The notes: generated by a model from the letters alone, not told the origin. 64,000 nt of DNA from Treponema sp. (GCA_016290995.1 JAEEVR010000011.1:19901-83900); one strand, 5' to 3'. Shown: positions 14,737 to 25,217, numbered from the stretch's first letter. A program made the numbers and translations.

Positions 14737-17700
14737 TTAGAAATCCGTATCCAAAATCAATTGAACTTCGGACTCCGTCAACTTTAACTTGTCGGCGATT
14801 TCCTCAACGCGCCAACCTTGCTGCTTAAGCGTCTTTACGTTCTCGCGCTTTCTAGGCGTGATCGAAGAAGACTTTGTCGTCTTCTTTGAAGTTTCGGCTT
14901 TGGTAATGTCTTCCAAAACATTGAACTTTGAGTCGATGTCCTTTGAAAGCTTGCTCAAGCGGTTTTCGCTGTTGACAATTCCTTCGCGGTCGCGGGTAAC
15001 CTTGTCGATTCTCTTTTCGGTTTCGTCAAGGATTTCCTGCAATGAATCCAACTTGTCCATGGCGGTGTCGATGCGCTTTGTGTTTTCCAAAAGCTTGTCA
15101 ACATTGTCTTGGGCGTCCTTGATTTCTTCGGGCAGAGACATAACTTGGCGCGTGGCGTTTTCAAGGCGCTTTTCCAAATCCTTAAGGTTTTCAAAGGCCT
15201 CGTCAACGTCGCCGGCAACCTGGTCGATTGTCTCGCTCTTTTTATCGATGCGGTCGTACTTGACGCTAAGGCCGGCAAGGTTGTCTTGGAACTGGCGAAC
15301 CTTGACTTCCAGCGATTGCAAGTCGTCGTTGGTTTCTTGCAAGCTCTTTGTCTTTTCTTCCATAGTTCCGGCCAAGGCGATAAGGCGGTTGTAGTTTCTA
15401 TCAAGCTCGTCAATCTGAGACTTGCCGGCCTTAAATGTTTCTAGGCGGTCGGCGGCGGCTTCGTTCATCTGCTCAAGCTTGTCGTACTGCTTGTTGAACA
15501 AGTCCGCAGTTCTCTGGAATTCCTTAAGGCGCTCAAAGCTTCCGGCAATTTCAGAAATCTTAACGTCAAGCTGGCGCTTCATTTCGTTGGCGGTGTCGTA
15601 ATTCTTCATCTGGTTTATAACGCCGCTCAACTCTTTTTGCAAATCGTCGATTCGAGTCTGCAAGTCGTTTGAGTCGTTTTGCATTTGCAAAACCAACTCT
15701 GTTTGGCGCTTGCGGTTTTCGTTGCTTGTCTTTTCAAGTTCGGCCGAAAGAGCCCTAAGCTTCTTTTCGCTAGAATCGTTTTGGTTCTTTACATGCTCTT
15801 CGGTCTGCTCAAGCATTTCCTCATACATGCTCTGCAATTGCGCCAAAATCGATTCTGACTTTTCTTGGTATTCGTCAAGCGAGTTGCTTGTCTTGTTGTC
15901 CAAGCTTTCGATTCTTTCCTCAATGTCGTGGTGGCGGCTTTCGACGCTTTCCTTAAATTCCTCGACAGTGTTCAAAATCTCTTGCTGGCGGCCAAGGGCG
16001 TCGTTGCGGAATTCCTCAAAAGAATCGTTTAGGAACAGGCTGGCGTCTTTTTGCTTTGCCTCGGAGGTTTCCTTAAATTCTTCCAAGCTGTCTTCAAAAA
16101 TCTTGTTGGATTCGGCAAGCTGTCGGGCAAACTTTTCTTTCCATGAGCTAAAGTCGGCCAAAGCTGTTTCGATTGTGGCCACGCTAAGCTGCTGCTGGGT
16201 TTCGCTGTCCTGCTTGAATTTGTCCAAGTCGGCCAAAACCGTCTCTTGCAACTTTGACATTCGCTCCTCGATCTCGGCGGAAAAGCGCTTTGTCTGCTCG
16301 TTGATTTCCACTCCGCTTTCCGAAAGAGTTTCCTGAATCTCGGCCTTGTAAGACTTTGAAAATTCCTTGATGCTTTCGCGGATTTCGGCCAACTGCTCCT
16401 TCAAATCGCTCTGGTTTGTCTGAACGGCCATCGCGGTCTTCTTGACTTGGTCCTCAAACTTCTTTTCAAAAGCGGCCAAGCGTTCCTTAAGCGCGTCGTT
16501 GTATTTTTCTTCCGCCGCAATGCGTTCGTTCTCGTAGCTGTTTTGAAAGCCCAAAATCTTGTCGTCAAAGCCTTGCTTCCAAGCGTTGAGCTTTTCGTCA
16601 ATCGCGTCTCCGCGATTCTTGATGTCGATGTCAAACGAGTTTTCAAAGTTGGTAAGTTTTTCTGAAGTCCTGCTGACCGCTTCTTTGCGCAAGTCGTCCA
16701 TCGCGTTTTCGATGTCTTGTATCTGGGTGGAAATCTTGTCAGAATCTTCTTTAATCTTGACTTCAAATTCAGCCTGCTGTTTTTTCTGAGCGTCAACAAA
16801 AACCTTAAAGTCGTCAAAGACGCGCTTTTCAGTCTCGGCCATAGACTTGCGCAAGGTTCTTTCCAAACCGTCAACGTCTCCGCCGCTTGACTCAAGCTTG
16901 GAGAATCTGTAGAGCATGTCCTTCTTGTATTTTTCCAAGTCGCTGTCAAGTTCAGTCATGGCGTTGATTTGGCGTTCGTCGTAGCTGGCGATTGCCTTGT
17001 TTACGGCTTCGTTCAATCTGGCCGAAACTTCAAGCAACTTTTCGTTGGCGCGCTTTTCGTAATCGGCAATCTGATCGCCAGCCTGTTTGTTCCACTCCTC
17101 AACGGTGGCGCGGCAAACCTTGGCTTCGTCAATCGCTTGGGCGCTGACCGATTTAAGTTCGGCGATCTGGTCTTTGGCTTCCTGCGAAGCGGTGACTGTA
17201 TGCTCTTTAAGGTCGGCGACAGTCTTTTTGATCGCCTCTTGCATTCCGGCGATTTTTTCGTTGATGCCGTTCTTGTAAGTCTCAACCTTTTCATTGACAG
17301 AGTTCTTGTAAGTTTCGATGTGAACCTTTGCGGCGTCTGTGTATTTTTCAAAGGCAAGCTTTTCTTTTTCGTCGATTTTTTGGCTCAATTCAGAATACAT
17401 TCCGTCATACTTTTCTTGAATGTCTTCTATTTGATTTTGCAAGCTTAGGCGGATTCCTTCAAGGGCCTTTCCGTTTCCGGCGCTTTCGCGGGCAAGCTCG
17501 TCAGTCGTTTTCTTTGTTTCGGACAAGGTTGAATTGACGCTGGCCTTGATTTCCGTAGCGTACTTGCTGATCGATGCCTTGATGCCGCCAAGCGAATCGT
17601 CGGTCAACTTTTTGACTTCGTTAACGCGGCCCATCGTCCTTGACTGCAATTCTTCAATGCTCTTTTCGTTTTCCAAACGAACGCCCTTAAGCTTGTCGTT

Positions 17701-18510
17701 GATGTCGGCGTTAAACTCATTGATGATTTGTTGGCCGCTTGTTCTAATCTCGGCCTTGTAATCCTCAACGCGCTTTTTTGCTTGTTCATAAAGCTTTGCA
17801 AAGGCCTCGTCCTCAAGCTTCTTTACCTTGTCTGTGGCCGCGGCGTAGATTCCGTTCACAGAAGCGGTGATTGACTTTAGAACGTCTTGGTTTTGCTTTA
17901 CAGCGTCTTTTGTCGTGGCTTCAATTTGATCGGCTTTGCCTTTTACGTCGGCGACGCGCTCGTCAACTTTTTTAAGGATGTCGGCTCCGACCAAGCGCAA
18001 TTGCTGGGCGTTCACCTTTTCAAAGTCGCTTACAACGTGGGGGATGCTCTTTGAAATTTTATCTATATTATCGGCGTTCTCTTTGATGCGGGCGCGAACG
18101 GTGTCAACAACCAAACCTTCTTGCTTTACGCGCTTAAGGTTTTCTTCAACGGCAGCGGTCATTTCGCTAAGCTCGTTGATCGCCCGTCCGTAGTTGTTTA
18201 CCTTTTGCTCGATTTGTTCAGCGGCGCTCTTGTCCTTTTGAACGCTGGCGATGATTCGCTGGTAGCCTTCCATTTCCTGGGCAAGGCGCTTTACGGTGGC
18301 GACAGCTTGGTCTTTTTTGGTCTCCAACTCAGCCGCCGCCGATCTTAGGTTTTGAAAGCGAGCGTCAAGATATTTTCCCAAATCTTCTTGGCGCTTGTCG
18401 GCGTAGCGTTTTACCTTGTCCAATGAATTGTTGTCGCGATCCGCCATTCGGAGCGCAAAAGCGATTCCCGTCGAAATGATGACGGCGATAAGAATTAAAA
18501 CTATTTCCAT
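14737..18510 (-). CDS. Giant single-pass coiled-coil protein with C-terminal HTH-like segment
   Basis: 1257 residues. One N-terminal transmembrane segment (IVLILIAVIISTGIAFAL) and then roughly 1150 residues of continuous heptad-like, Lys/Glu/Gln-rich coiled coil with few breaks and no proline-rich hinge. There is no Walker motif, so it is not an SMC ATPase. The last 35 residues (LKQQGWRVEEIADKL then LTESEVQLIL) form a compact helix-turn-helix-like unit also seen at the ends of DUF6115-type membrane proteins. A structural or spatial-organising role at the inner membrane is plausible; periplasm and cytoplasm cannot be told apart. GGTGGGG lies before the ATG. Last gene of the minus-strand run; 24 nt after the HAD gene. 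Confidence 0.8.
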   Translation of the reverse strand: MEIVLILIAVIISTGIAFALRMADRDNNSLDKVKRYADKRQEDLGKYLDARFQNLRSAAAELETKKDQAVATVKRLAQEMEGYQRIIASVQKDKSAAEQIEQKVNNYGRAINELSEMTAAVEENLKRVKQEGLVVDTVRARIKENADNIDKISKSIPHVVSDFEKVNAQQLRLVGADILKKVDERVADVKGKADQIEATTKDAVKQNQDVLKSITASVNGIYAAATDKVKKLEDEAFAKLYEQAKKRVEDYKAEIRTSGQQIINEFNADINDKLKGVRLENEKSIEELQSRTMGRVNEVKKLTDDSLGGIKASISKYATEIKASVNSTLSETKKTTDELARESAGNGKALEGIRLSLQNQIEDIQEKYDGMYSELSQKIDEKEKLAFEKYTDAAKVHIETYKNSVNEKVETYKNGINEKIAGMQEAIKKTVADLKEHTVTASQEAKDQIAELKSVSAQAIDEAKVCRATVEEWNKQAGDQIADYEKRANEKLLEVSARLNEAVNKAIASYDERQINAMTELDSDLEKYKKDMLYRFSKLESSGGDVDGLERTLRKSMAETEKRVFDDFKVFVDAQKKQQAEFEVKIKEDSDKISTQIQDIENAMDDLRKEAVSRTSEKLTNFENSFDIDIKNRGDAIDEKLNAWKQGFDDKILGFQNSYENERIAAEEKYNDALKERLAAFEKKFEDQVKKTAMAVQTNQSDLKEQLAEIRESIKEFSKSYKAEIQETLSESGVEINEQTKRFSAEIEERMSKLQETVLADLDKFKQDSETQQQLSVATIETALADFSSWKEKFARQLAESNKIFEDSLEEFKETSEAKQKDASLFLNDSFEEFRNDALGRQQEILNTVEEFKESVESRHHDIEERIESLDNKTSNSLDEYQEKSESILAQLQSMYEEMLEQTEEHVKNQNDSSEKKLRALSAELEKTSNENRKRQTELVLQMQNDSNDLQTRIDDLQKELSGVINQMKNYDTANEMKRQLDVKISEIAGSFERLKEFQRTADLFNKQYDKLEQMNEAAADRLETFKAGKSQIDELDRNYNRLIALAGTMEEKTKSLQETNDDLQSLEVKVRQFQDNLAGLSVKYDRIDKKSETIDQVAGDVDEAFENLKDLEKRLENATRQVMSLPEEIKDAQDNVDKLLENTKRIDTAMDKLDSLQEILDETEKRIDKVTRDREGIVNSENRLSKLSKDIDSKFNVLEDITKAETSKKTTKSSSITPRKRENVKTLKQQGWRVEEIADKLKLTESEVQLILDTDF

Positions 18511-18534
18511 TTTTCCCCACCCACTGAGTGACTT

Positions 18535-19206
18535 TTATTTTAGCGCAATTTCCTGAAACTGTCGATAATTTTTGAACGAAATGTCCGCGTCCTTTAACGG
18601 CTTATGCAGCAACCTGCGCCACAAAGGCTCAAGGTAAGCCGTTTTCATTCCCGCGTTTTTCGCTCCCAACACATCATACTTGGCGCTGTTTCCAACGTAA
18701 AGAATTTCCTCGGGCTTCACTCCCAATTCCATTGCCAAGATTCCAAACGGATATTTAGAAGGCTTTAGCGCGCCGATTTTTTCGGTTGAGAGAATTTTGT
18801 CGCAAAACGGCTTTAAGCCCCACAGCTCGCCTTTTTGTTCCGGCGGAAAGTCCGAAAGCAAGGCAAGCCTGTATCCAGCTTCCTTTAATTTTTCAAAAGT
18901 TTCGTAAACGTCTTCGTATGTCTTTATGTTCTTAAAATATTTTGCAAGTCCAGTGTAGGCCATGTCGTCAAGAATTTTTTGCGCCGTTTCAGAATCCACT
19001 TTAAGACGCTGGGCCAAAAGGCGCGCTTGGTACTCAAACAAGTTTGGAAGCGGAGCGGTTCTTCGCAACTGGCGGCGAATCAAGCCAAAGTGAAAGAATT
19101 CCCATGCGTAAGAAAAAAAGTGTCCGATGATGCGAACGTTCAGCCTGTAAGCGGGATAAAGAGTGCCGTCAATGTCAAACGCGATAACTTTTATTCCTTC
19201 AATCAT
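18535..19206 (-). CDS. HAD-superfamily hydrolase
   Basis: 223 residues. All four HAD motifs are present: motif I FDIDGTLYP with nucleophile Asp and the +2 Asp, motif II LLSDFP, motif III Lys in ALKPSKYPFG, motif IV YVGNSAKYDVLGAKNAGM. An alpha-helical cap (residues about 20-95) makes it a subclass I phosphatase. The substrate is unknown. It overlaps the end of the exported-protein gene upstream by 8 nt and precedes the giant coiled-coil gene by 24 nt, so it belongs to the same transcription unit. Confidence 0.85.
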   Translation of the reverse strand: MIEGIKVIAFDIDGTLYPAYRLNVRIIGHFFSYAWEFFHFGLIRRQLRRTAPLPNLFEYQARLLAQRLKVDSETAQKILDDMAYTGLAKYFKNIKTYEDVYETFEKLKEAGYRLALLSDFPPEQKGELWGLKPFCDKILSTEKIGALKPSKYPFGILAMELGVKPEEILYVGNSAKYDVLGAKNAGMKTAYLEPLWRRLLHKPLKDADISFKNYRQFQEIALK

Positions 19207-20620
19207 TCTCTTTTTCCTTAACCGGCTCTTGCGGATAGAACTTAGACGAAGCCTTGACTCTTACAAGGTGAACAAAAGCGCCCTGCGACTTTTCAAACGA
19301 AGAGCAGAACTGCTGCAATGAATATTCTATGCCGTCATAAAAAACAACCGCCTTGAATTTTCCGTCCGCGTCAAAGTAAGGGAAGATCGCCGCCGCGTCG
19401 TTAAAGACGCTGTATTCGCTTCCTGTCTTGCCCTTGGCGGTTTGCCTGATGGCGGCAAGATAAAAGTACTGGGGATATCGCGTGGCCAAAACGTAAAGGA
19501 GCGGCTTTAAGTATTGAACGCGGTAGCCGGTGTTGGCGATGTAGCCGGCGGCGTTCTGAAAGCCCTTGTCGGTCCATCTTACTGCAAAGGGTTCGATTGA
19601 AATGTCAACGCCTGAATCCTTGTACAAAATCGTCTTGTTGTTGCGGACGCTCAAAACAGCCGCCGCCAAGTTGCGCGTCCAGTCAAGGCTAAAGCTTGTG
19701 CTGTAGTTGGAGCCCATGATTCCTTTTGAGCCTGTCGGGTTAACGTCAAAGGTTGGCTGGACCAAAGGCTTTAACTTTAAGTAGCTTCCGGCCAAAGGCT
19801 CCACGATTCCGTCGCAAATCCATTTTACAAAACCCGGCGAAGAAAGCGTCAACTTTTTTCTTAAGTCTTCGGGAACATAGCGGGCCTGTCCGTTCCTTAC
19901 TGAAACCGGCTTTCCTTCTTCATTGTAGGCCGCGTCTTCCTCGTAAGAAATTTTATCAAGCAAAGACCTTATCGTTTGAATCATTACAATCGAGTCGTCG
20001 TAAAGGCCCGTCTTTGGCTCGACCGAAGCCCAAGGCAAATTGTTTTTTGTAAGCGCTTGAATTTGCGCAAAGGAAGCGGTGTAAAAATTCGAAAAGGGAA
20101 CTCCAAGCGGAACTCCGCGCGCGGCGTAGTTGTCAAAGATTATCATGTCGGCAAGCGCGGACCTTCCCTCTTGGTTGGGTCTAAACTGAACGTAAACGCC
20201 GGCGTCCTTTGCAAAATAATAGCGGACCGAAACAGGAGAGCCGTCTTTCTTTGAGCGTACCAAAAGCCAAGAGCCGGGGCTGTCCATATTGTAGGAATCT
20301 TCGACGGCGCTTCTAACGCCTTTGGCTTCGTAAACGTCAACTTTCATTTGGCTTTTGGGAGCGACGATGATTAAGAAAACGTCCTGCTGCTCTTCCAAGC
20401 GGATTTGGAATTGCGTTCCAACTTGATTGCTGCGAATTTCGGAATTAAGGCCGCGCACAACGTCAAGGGGAGCCTCAAACCAATCGCGCGAGGCCTGGCG
20501 CCTGACTTCCGCTGAATCGGGAATGTCAAAGGAATTCCATTCGGCGAACGCTCCGGCCGCCGCAAAAATCAAAACAGCAAGAAAAAGAAAAATGCTTTTT
20601 ACAAAAACTTTTCGCTCCAC
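19199..20620 (-). CDS. Exported protein of unknown function
   Basis: 473 residues with a cleavable signal peptide (hydrophobic FLFLAVLIFAAAGAFAE, cut near AFA-E). The mature chain has repeated short beta strands (FQIRLEEQQDVFLIIVAPKS, SWLLVRSKKDGSPVSVRYYF) suggesting an immunoglobulin-like or beta-sandwich N-terminal domain, and a larger alpha/beta part with a conserved-looking FVKWICDGIVEPLAGSYLKL stretch. No known catalytic motif was recognised. It probably resides in the periplasm or outer membrane. It follows the giant activase gene by 22 nt and overlaps the HAD gene, so it is an internal operon gene. Confidence 0.7.
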   Translation of the reverse strand: MERKVFVKSIFLFLAVLIFAAAGAFAEWNSFDIPDSAEVRRQASRDWFEAPLDVVRGLNSEIRSNQVGTQFQIRLEEQQDVFLIIVAPKSQMKVDVYEAKGVRSAVEDSYNMDSPGSWLLVRSKKDGSPVSVRYYFAKDAGVYVQFRPNQEGRSALADMIIFDNYAARGVPLGVPFSNFYTASFAQIQALTKNNLPWASVEPKTGLYDDSIVMIQTIRSLLDKISYEEDAAYNEEGKPVSVRNGQARYVPEDLRKKLTLSSPGFVKWICDGIVEPLAGSYLKLKPLVQPTFDVNPTGSKGIMGSNYSTSFSLDWTRNLAAAVLSVRNNKTILYKDSGVDISIEPFAVRWTDKGFQNAAGYIANTGYRVQYLKPLLYVLATRYPQYFYLAAIRQTAKGKTGSEYSVFNDAAAIFPYFDADGKFKAVVFYDGIEYSLQQFCSSFEKSQGAFVHLVRVKASSKFYPQEPVKEKEND

Positions 20621-20642
20621 CCTAGCGCTCCTTTTTGTTCCT

Positions 20643-23600
20643 TTAATTTGCGTCCAAGACCGGCGGAACGTCGCTTGCGGCTACTGGTTCCGGATCCACA
20701 AAGACCGCGCCTTCGGCCAAATGCACTTGCGGCTCAACCTCGCCGGAGGGAGTCCAAATCTTTCCCTTGGGCGTTTCGTCGGGATGCTTTCCAGCCGGCG
20801 CGTTTGAAAGCAAAAGCTTTAGGCGGTTCAACTGGTTGACTTCGCTGGAGCCAGGATCGTAGTCGATCGCGCTGATGTTGGTTCCCGGATAGCGGCGGCG
20901 CAATTCTTTTATCATTCCCTTGCCTGTAACATGGTTGGGCAAGCAAGCGAAAGGCTGTACGCAAGCGATGCTGGGAACGCCCGTGTGAATAAGCTCAACC
21001 ATCTCGGCCGTCAAGAACCAGCCTTCGCCGGTTATGTTTCCAAGTTGAACGATATCGTCAACGCCCTTCATCAATTCGTAAATCGACGACGGAGCGTCAA
21101 ACCTTCTTGAGTTTTTCAAGAAGCGCTTCATATCGCGGCGGTAAAGTTCCATAAACCAAACAAAGAGCTTTGCGTTGCGCTCCGTCTTTTTTGGGAAGGC
21201 CAACTGCTCGTGGCGGAAAATGCCGGTGCTGAACGAGTAGAAGAAGAAGTCCGCCAAGTCGGGCATGACGCATTCGGCGCCTTCCTTTTCGATTGTCTCG
21301 ACAATGTTGTTGTTGGCGGTCGGATGGAACTTGACCAAGATTTCTCCGACAACGCCGACGCGCGGCTTTTTAATCGGAAGCAAAGGAAGCGCGTCAAATT
21401 CTTTTATGATGTTCTTTAAGAGCTTGTGATAACCGTGGAGCGAAAGGGACTCCAATTGCTTTTCGGCCCTGGCGTTCCACTTTTCGTAAAGCGCGTTGGC
21501 GCTGCCCGGAACTTTTTCGTAAGGGCGCGTGCGGTAAAGGACGCGCATCAAAACGTCGCCCACCATTACAGCCATCAAGGCGCGGTGCAAAAGCGGGAGC
21601 GTAATCTTAAAGCCGGGGTTCTTTTCAAAGCCCTGGGCGCTCAAACTCAATACCGGAATGTTCGACCAGCCCGCGTCGTTAAGAGCGCGGCGGATAAAGC
21701 CGATGTAGTTTGTCGCGCGGCAGCCGCCTCCAGTCTGCGTGATGATGAGCGAAGTGTTGTTCAAGTCGTACTTGCCCGACTCCAACGCGGCGATCATTTG
21801 TCCCGCGACCAAAATCGAAGGATAGCAAGCGTCGTTGTTGACGAACTTAAGGCCGGTCTCAACCGCCTTGGGGTCAACCGCGTCAAGAACCTCAAACTTG
21901 TAGCCCGAACAATTGAAAGCCTTTTGCACTAGCCTAAAGTGAATCGGCGACATTTGCGGCGCGATGATCGTATGCTTGTAGCGCATGTCCTTTGTAAAGA
22001 CTTGGCGCTTGTAGGCGGCCGACTTGTATTCGGGGCGGGTGTGGTTTCTCTCGTGGGCCTTTACGGCAGCGATCAAAGAGCGGATGCGGATGCGGACCGC
22101 TCCAAGGTTTGAGCCTTCGTCAATCTTAATCAGCGTGTACATGCGGCCCTTGCTCTTAAGGATTTCGTCAACCTGGTCGGCTGTAACGGCGTCAAGGCCG
22201 CAGCCAAAGCTGGTGATTTGAACTAATTCCAAGTTGGGCATTCCGCTGACAAAAGCGGCCGCGCGGTAAAGGCGGTTGTGGTAAACCCATTGGTCGGTTA
22301 TGCGCAAGGGGCGCTCGATCGAGCCAAGGTGGGCGACGGCGTCTTCGGTAAATACCGCCAAGCCCAAGCCGTTAATCATTTCGGGGATTCCGTGGTTGAT
22401 TTCCGGATCCAAGTGGTAGGGGCGGCCCGACAAAACAATGCCGTGAACGCCGAGCGTGATAATGCGCTCCAAGGCTTCCTCGCCCTTTTGCTGGATTTCC
22501 TTGCGGAATTTTTCCTGCTCCTTCCAGGCCTCGTCAACCGCTCGCATGACCTTGTCAAAAGTGATTTGAGCAAAGTGCGGATGCAATTCCTCAAAGAGGC
22601 GGTAGGCCAAGCGGTTCTTGTCGTAAATCGGCAGGAAGGGGTCAAGGTAAAGAATCGACGAGTCTTGGCGCAGCGCGTCGATGTTGTTGCGCAAAACTTC
22701 CGGGTAGCTTGTGACGATCGGGCAGTTGTAGTGGTTTCCGGCGCCGGTGTCTTCCTGCTTTTCGTAGGGAGCGCAGGGATAGAAAATAAATTTGACGCCG
22801 GCCTTCAAAAGGCTTTCGACGTGTCCGTGCGATATTTTTCCGGGGTAGCAAACCGATTCTGACGGAATGCTTTCCAAGCCCTTTTCGTAAACGCTTCTTG
22901 TCGAGCGCGGGCTAAGGCGAACCCTAAAGCCGAGCTTTGTAAAGAAGGTGAACCACAAGGGATAGTTTTCGTACATGTTGAGGACGCGCGGAATTCCGAC
23001 TTCTCCCATCGGAGCGTCCTGCAAAGGAAGCGGCGTGTAGTCAAAGACGCGCTTGTATTTCCAAGCAAAGAGGTTTGGAATTTCAGCCGCGTCGGAGCCG
23101 TCAAGCCTTGACGCTTCCTTGTTGCTCGCGTCGATTACCGAAACTTTTTCGCCAAGCTCGGCGCCGCGCTCGCAGCGGTTTCCGGTTACAAAAGCGCGCG
23201 AGACTTCCTTTCCGTCTTTGTCTTTTGTAGTGAACGTGTTTATAGTGAGCAAGCAGTTGTTCTGGCACTTTCCGCAGCGGCGGAGGTCCAAGTCAACGTG
23301 GAAATTTTCAAGCTCTTCCAAGCTGGCCAAGCCAGTGCGAACGTCGTGAACAGTTCCTTCCGGCTCGCCCGGCTTTGGAGCCATCAAGTCGCGCCACTGG
23401 TCGCAAGCGATCAAGGCTGAGCCATACGCTCCCATAAGGCCGGCAACGTCCGGGCGGAATACGTTCACTCCGGAAATTTTTTCAAAGGCGCGCAAGACGG
23501 CGTCGTTGTTAAAGGTTCCGCCTTGGACAACAACTTTAGTTCCGATGTCGCTGGCCCTGCGCAATTTTATTACTTTGAACAAAGCGTTCTTGATTACAGA

Positions 23601-25217
23601 ATAAGAAAGGCCGGCGGAAATGTCGGCGACAGTGGCGCCTTCTTTTTGGGCCTGCTTTACGCGGCTGTTCATAAAGACCGTGCAGCGGCTTCCCAAGTCA
23701 ACCGGCTGCTGCGCGGTCAAAGCCTTTTGGCTGAACTCGCGGACGTCCATTCCCATCGTGCGGGCAAAGTTGTCCAAGAAGCTTCCGCAGCCCGACGAGC
23801 AGGCTTCGTTAAGCTGGATCGAAGAAATCGCGCCGTCTTTCATGCGCAAACACTTCATGTCTTGGCCGCCGATGTCCAAAAGGAATTCAACGCCGGGAAC
23901 AAAAAAGTCGGCCGCCCTAAAGTGTGTGATCGTCTCTACCTCGCCGGCGTCAACGCCCAAGGCCGCTTGGAACAAAGCCTCGCCGTAACCTGTGCTGACG
24001 GCGCGCGCGATGTAAACGTCTTTAGGAAGACGGGCGTACAAATCCTTCAATGTTTTTACGGCGATGTCGACGGGGTTTCCCGCGTTGGCCGTGTAAAAGT
24101 TCCACAAAATGCGGCCGTCGATGTCTGTAAGGACAGCCTTTGTCGTCGTGGAGCCGGAATCCAATCCAAGGAAGACAGGTCCCTTGGCCGCGTCCAAGTC
24201 GCCCCGCAAGGCTTTTTCGCTGGCGTGGCGCTCGCGGAATTCCTTAAGCTCTTCCTCGCTCCTAAAGAGAGGCTCCAAGCGCTGGACTTCGTGAAGCTCG
24301 GCGCCTACAAGATTTTTTAGCGACTCGCGGAATTGCGCAATCGAAGGAAAGTCAAAAGTTTTTCCGTCGGGACCGCAAGCGAATTTTCGCTCGGCCGAAT
24401 ACGCCGCTCCCTGAGCCACAAAGAGCTGGGAATTTTCAGGAACGATTATTTCATCGTCCTTTAATTTTAAGGTTTCGATAAAGCGCTGGCGAAGCTGCTC
24501 CATAAAGTGCAAGGGTCCGCCCAAAAAGGCGACCTTGCCGCGAATCGGCTTTCCGCAAGCCAGGCCAGAAATTGTTTGAGTTACTACGGCTTGGTAAATC
24601 GAGGCCGCGATGTCTTCCCTGCGCGCGCCTTCGTTGATCAAGGGCTGAACGTCAGTCTTGGCAAAAACGCCGCAGCGCGCGGCGATCGGATAAATCGTAG
24701 TGGCGCCGGCCGCAAGCTTGTTAAGGCCGCCCGCGTCCGTTTCCAAAAGCGCGGCCATTTGGTCGATGAAGGCTCCCGTTCCGCCGGCGCAAGTTCCGTT
24801 CATGCGCTGCTCGACGCCGCCTTTAAAGTATGTGATTTTAGCGTCCTCTCCGCCAAGCTCGATCACTACGTCGGTTTGCGGAATGATTTTTCGGACGGCG
24901 GTTGTGGCCGCGATTACTTCTTGGATAAAGGGAACGTTGAGCCACTGGCTTACGGCTAGTCCTCCGCTTCCGGTGACTTTAACGCTAAGTGTTTGCGCCG
25001 CGCCCTCCGGGCATTGTTTTTCCAAAGAGTCAAGGGCGTTGTTTACTACTGATATGATTGTGGAGCGAATGTCCGCGCGGTGTCGTTCGTACGCGCTGTA
25101 AAGCAATTCGTCGCCAGGGCCAAGGGCCGCCACCTTTACGGTGGTGGAACCTACGTCAATGCCAAAGCGAATGGGGTCTATGATTTTCTTAAATGTAGCG
25201 CTTTCTGCAAATTCCAT
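20643..25217 (-). CDS. Two-domain acyl-CoA dehydratase activase (BadF/BcrA ATPase plus DUF2229)
   Basis: 1524 residues. Two consecutive ASKHA-fold ATPase domains of the BadF/BcrA/2-hydroxyacyl-CoA dehydratase activator family: the first with FGIDVGSTTVKVAAL and GTCAGGTGAFIDQM, the second with FLGLDSGSTTTKAVLTD and SGCGSFLDNFA, where the conserved cysteines bind a shared [4Fe-4S] cluster. After CGKCQNNC comes the DUF2229/CoA-substrate-specific activase region with several Cys-containing motifs (FYPCAPYE, GGGCRATNY). Such fused proteins are believed to inject low-potential electrons into a radical dehydratase, driven by ATP; the matching dehydratase subunits are not in this window. An oxygen-sensitive, strictly anaerobic context fits. 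Leaderless promoter at 25226-25254. Confidence 0.85.
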   Translation of the reverse strand: MEFAESATFKKIIDPIRFGIDVGSTTVKVAALGPGDELLYSAYERHRADIRSTIISVVNNALDSLEKQCPEGAAQTLSVKVTGSGGLAVSQWLNVPFIQEVIAATTAVRKIIPQTDVVIELGGEDAKITYFKGGVEQRMNGTCAGGTGAFIDQMAALLETDAGGLNKLAAGATTIYPIAARCGVFAKTDVQPLINEGARREDIAASIYQAVVTQTISGLACGKPIRGKVAFLGGPLHFMEQLRQRFIETLKLKDDEIIVPENSQLFVAQGAAYSAERKFACGPDGKTFDFPSIAQFRESLKNLVGAELHEVQRLEPLFRSEEELKEFRERHASEKALRGDLDAAKGPVFLGLDSGSTTTKAVLTDIDGRILWNFYTANAGNPVDIAVKTLKDLYARLPKDVYIARAVSTGYGEALFQAALGVDAGEVETITHFRAADFFVPGVEFLLDIGGQDMKCLRMKDGAISSIQLNEACSSGCGSFLDNFARTMGMDVREFSQKALTAQQPVDLGSRCTVFMNSRVKQAQKEGATVADISAGLSYSVIKNALFKVIKLRRASDIGTKVVVQGGTFNNDAVLRAFEKISGVNVFRPDVAGLMGAYGSALIACDQWRDLMAPKPGEPEGTVHDVRTGLASLEELENFHVDLDLRRCGKCQNNCLLTINTFTTKDKDGKEVSRAFVTGNRCERGAELGEKVSVIDASNKEASRLDGSDAAEIPNLFAWKYKRVFDYTPLPLQDAPMGEVGIPRVLNMYENYPLWFTFFTKLGFRVRLSPRSTRSVYEKGLESIPSESVCYPGKISHGHVESLLKAGVKFIFYPCAPYEKQEDTGAGNHYNCPIVTSYPEVLRNNIDALRQDSSILYLDPFLPIYDKNRLAYRLFEELHPHFAQITFDKVMRAVDEAWKEQEKFRKEIQQKGEEALERIITLGVHGIVLSGRPYHLDPEINHGIPEMINGLGLAVFTEDAVAHLGSIERPLRITDQWVYHNRLYRAAAFVSGMPNLELVQITSFGCGLDAVTADQVDEILKSKGRMYTLIKIDEGSNLGAVRIRIRSLIAAVKAHERNHTRPEYKSAAYKRQVFTKDMRYKHTIIAPQMSPIHFRLVQKAFNCSGYKFEVLDAVDPKAVETGLKFVNNDACYPSILVAGQMIAALESGKYDLNNTSLIITQTGGGCRATNYIGFIRRALNDAGWSNIPVLSLSAQGFEKNPGFKITLPLLHRALMAVMVGDVLMRVLYRTRPYEKVPGSANALYEKWNARAEKQLESLSLHGYHKLLKNIIKEFDALPLLPIKKPRVGVVGEILVKFHPTANNNIVETIEKEGAECVMPDLADFFFYSFSTGIFRHEQLAFPKKTERNAKLFVWFMELYRRDMKRFLKNSRRFDAPSSIYELMKGVDDIVQLGNITGEGWFLTAEMVELIHTGVPSIACVQPFACLPNHVTGKGMIKELRRRYPGTNISAIDYDPGSSEVNQLNRLKLLLSNAPAGKHPDETPKGKIWTPSGEVEPQVHLAEGAVFVDPEPVAASDVPPVLDAN

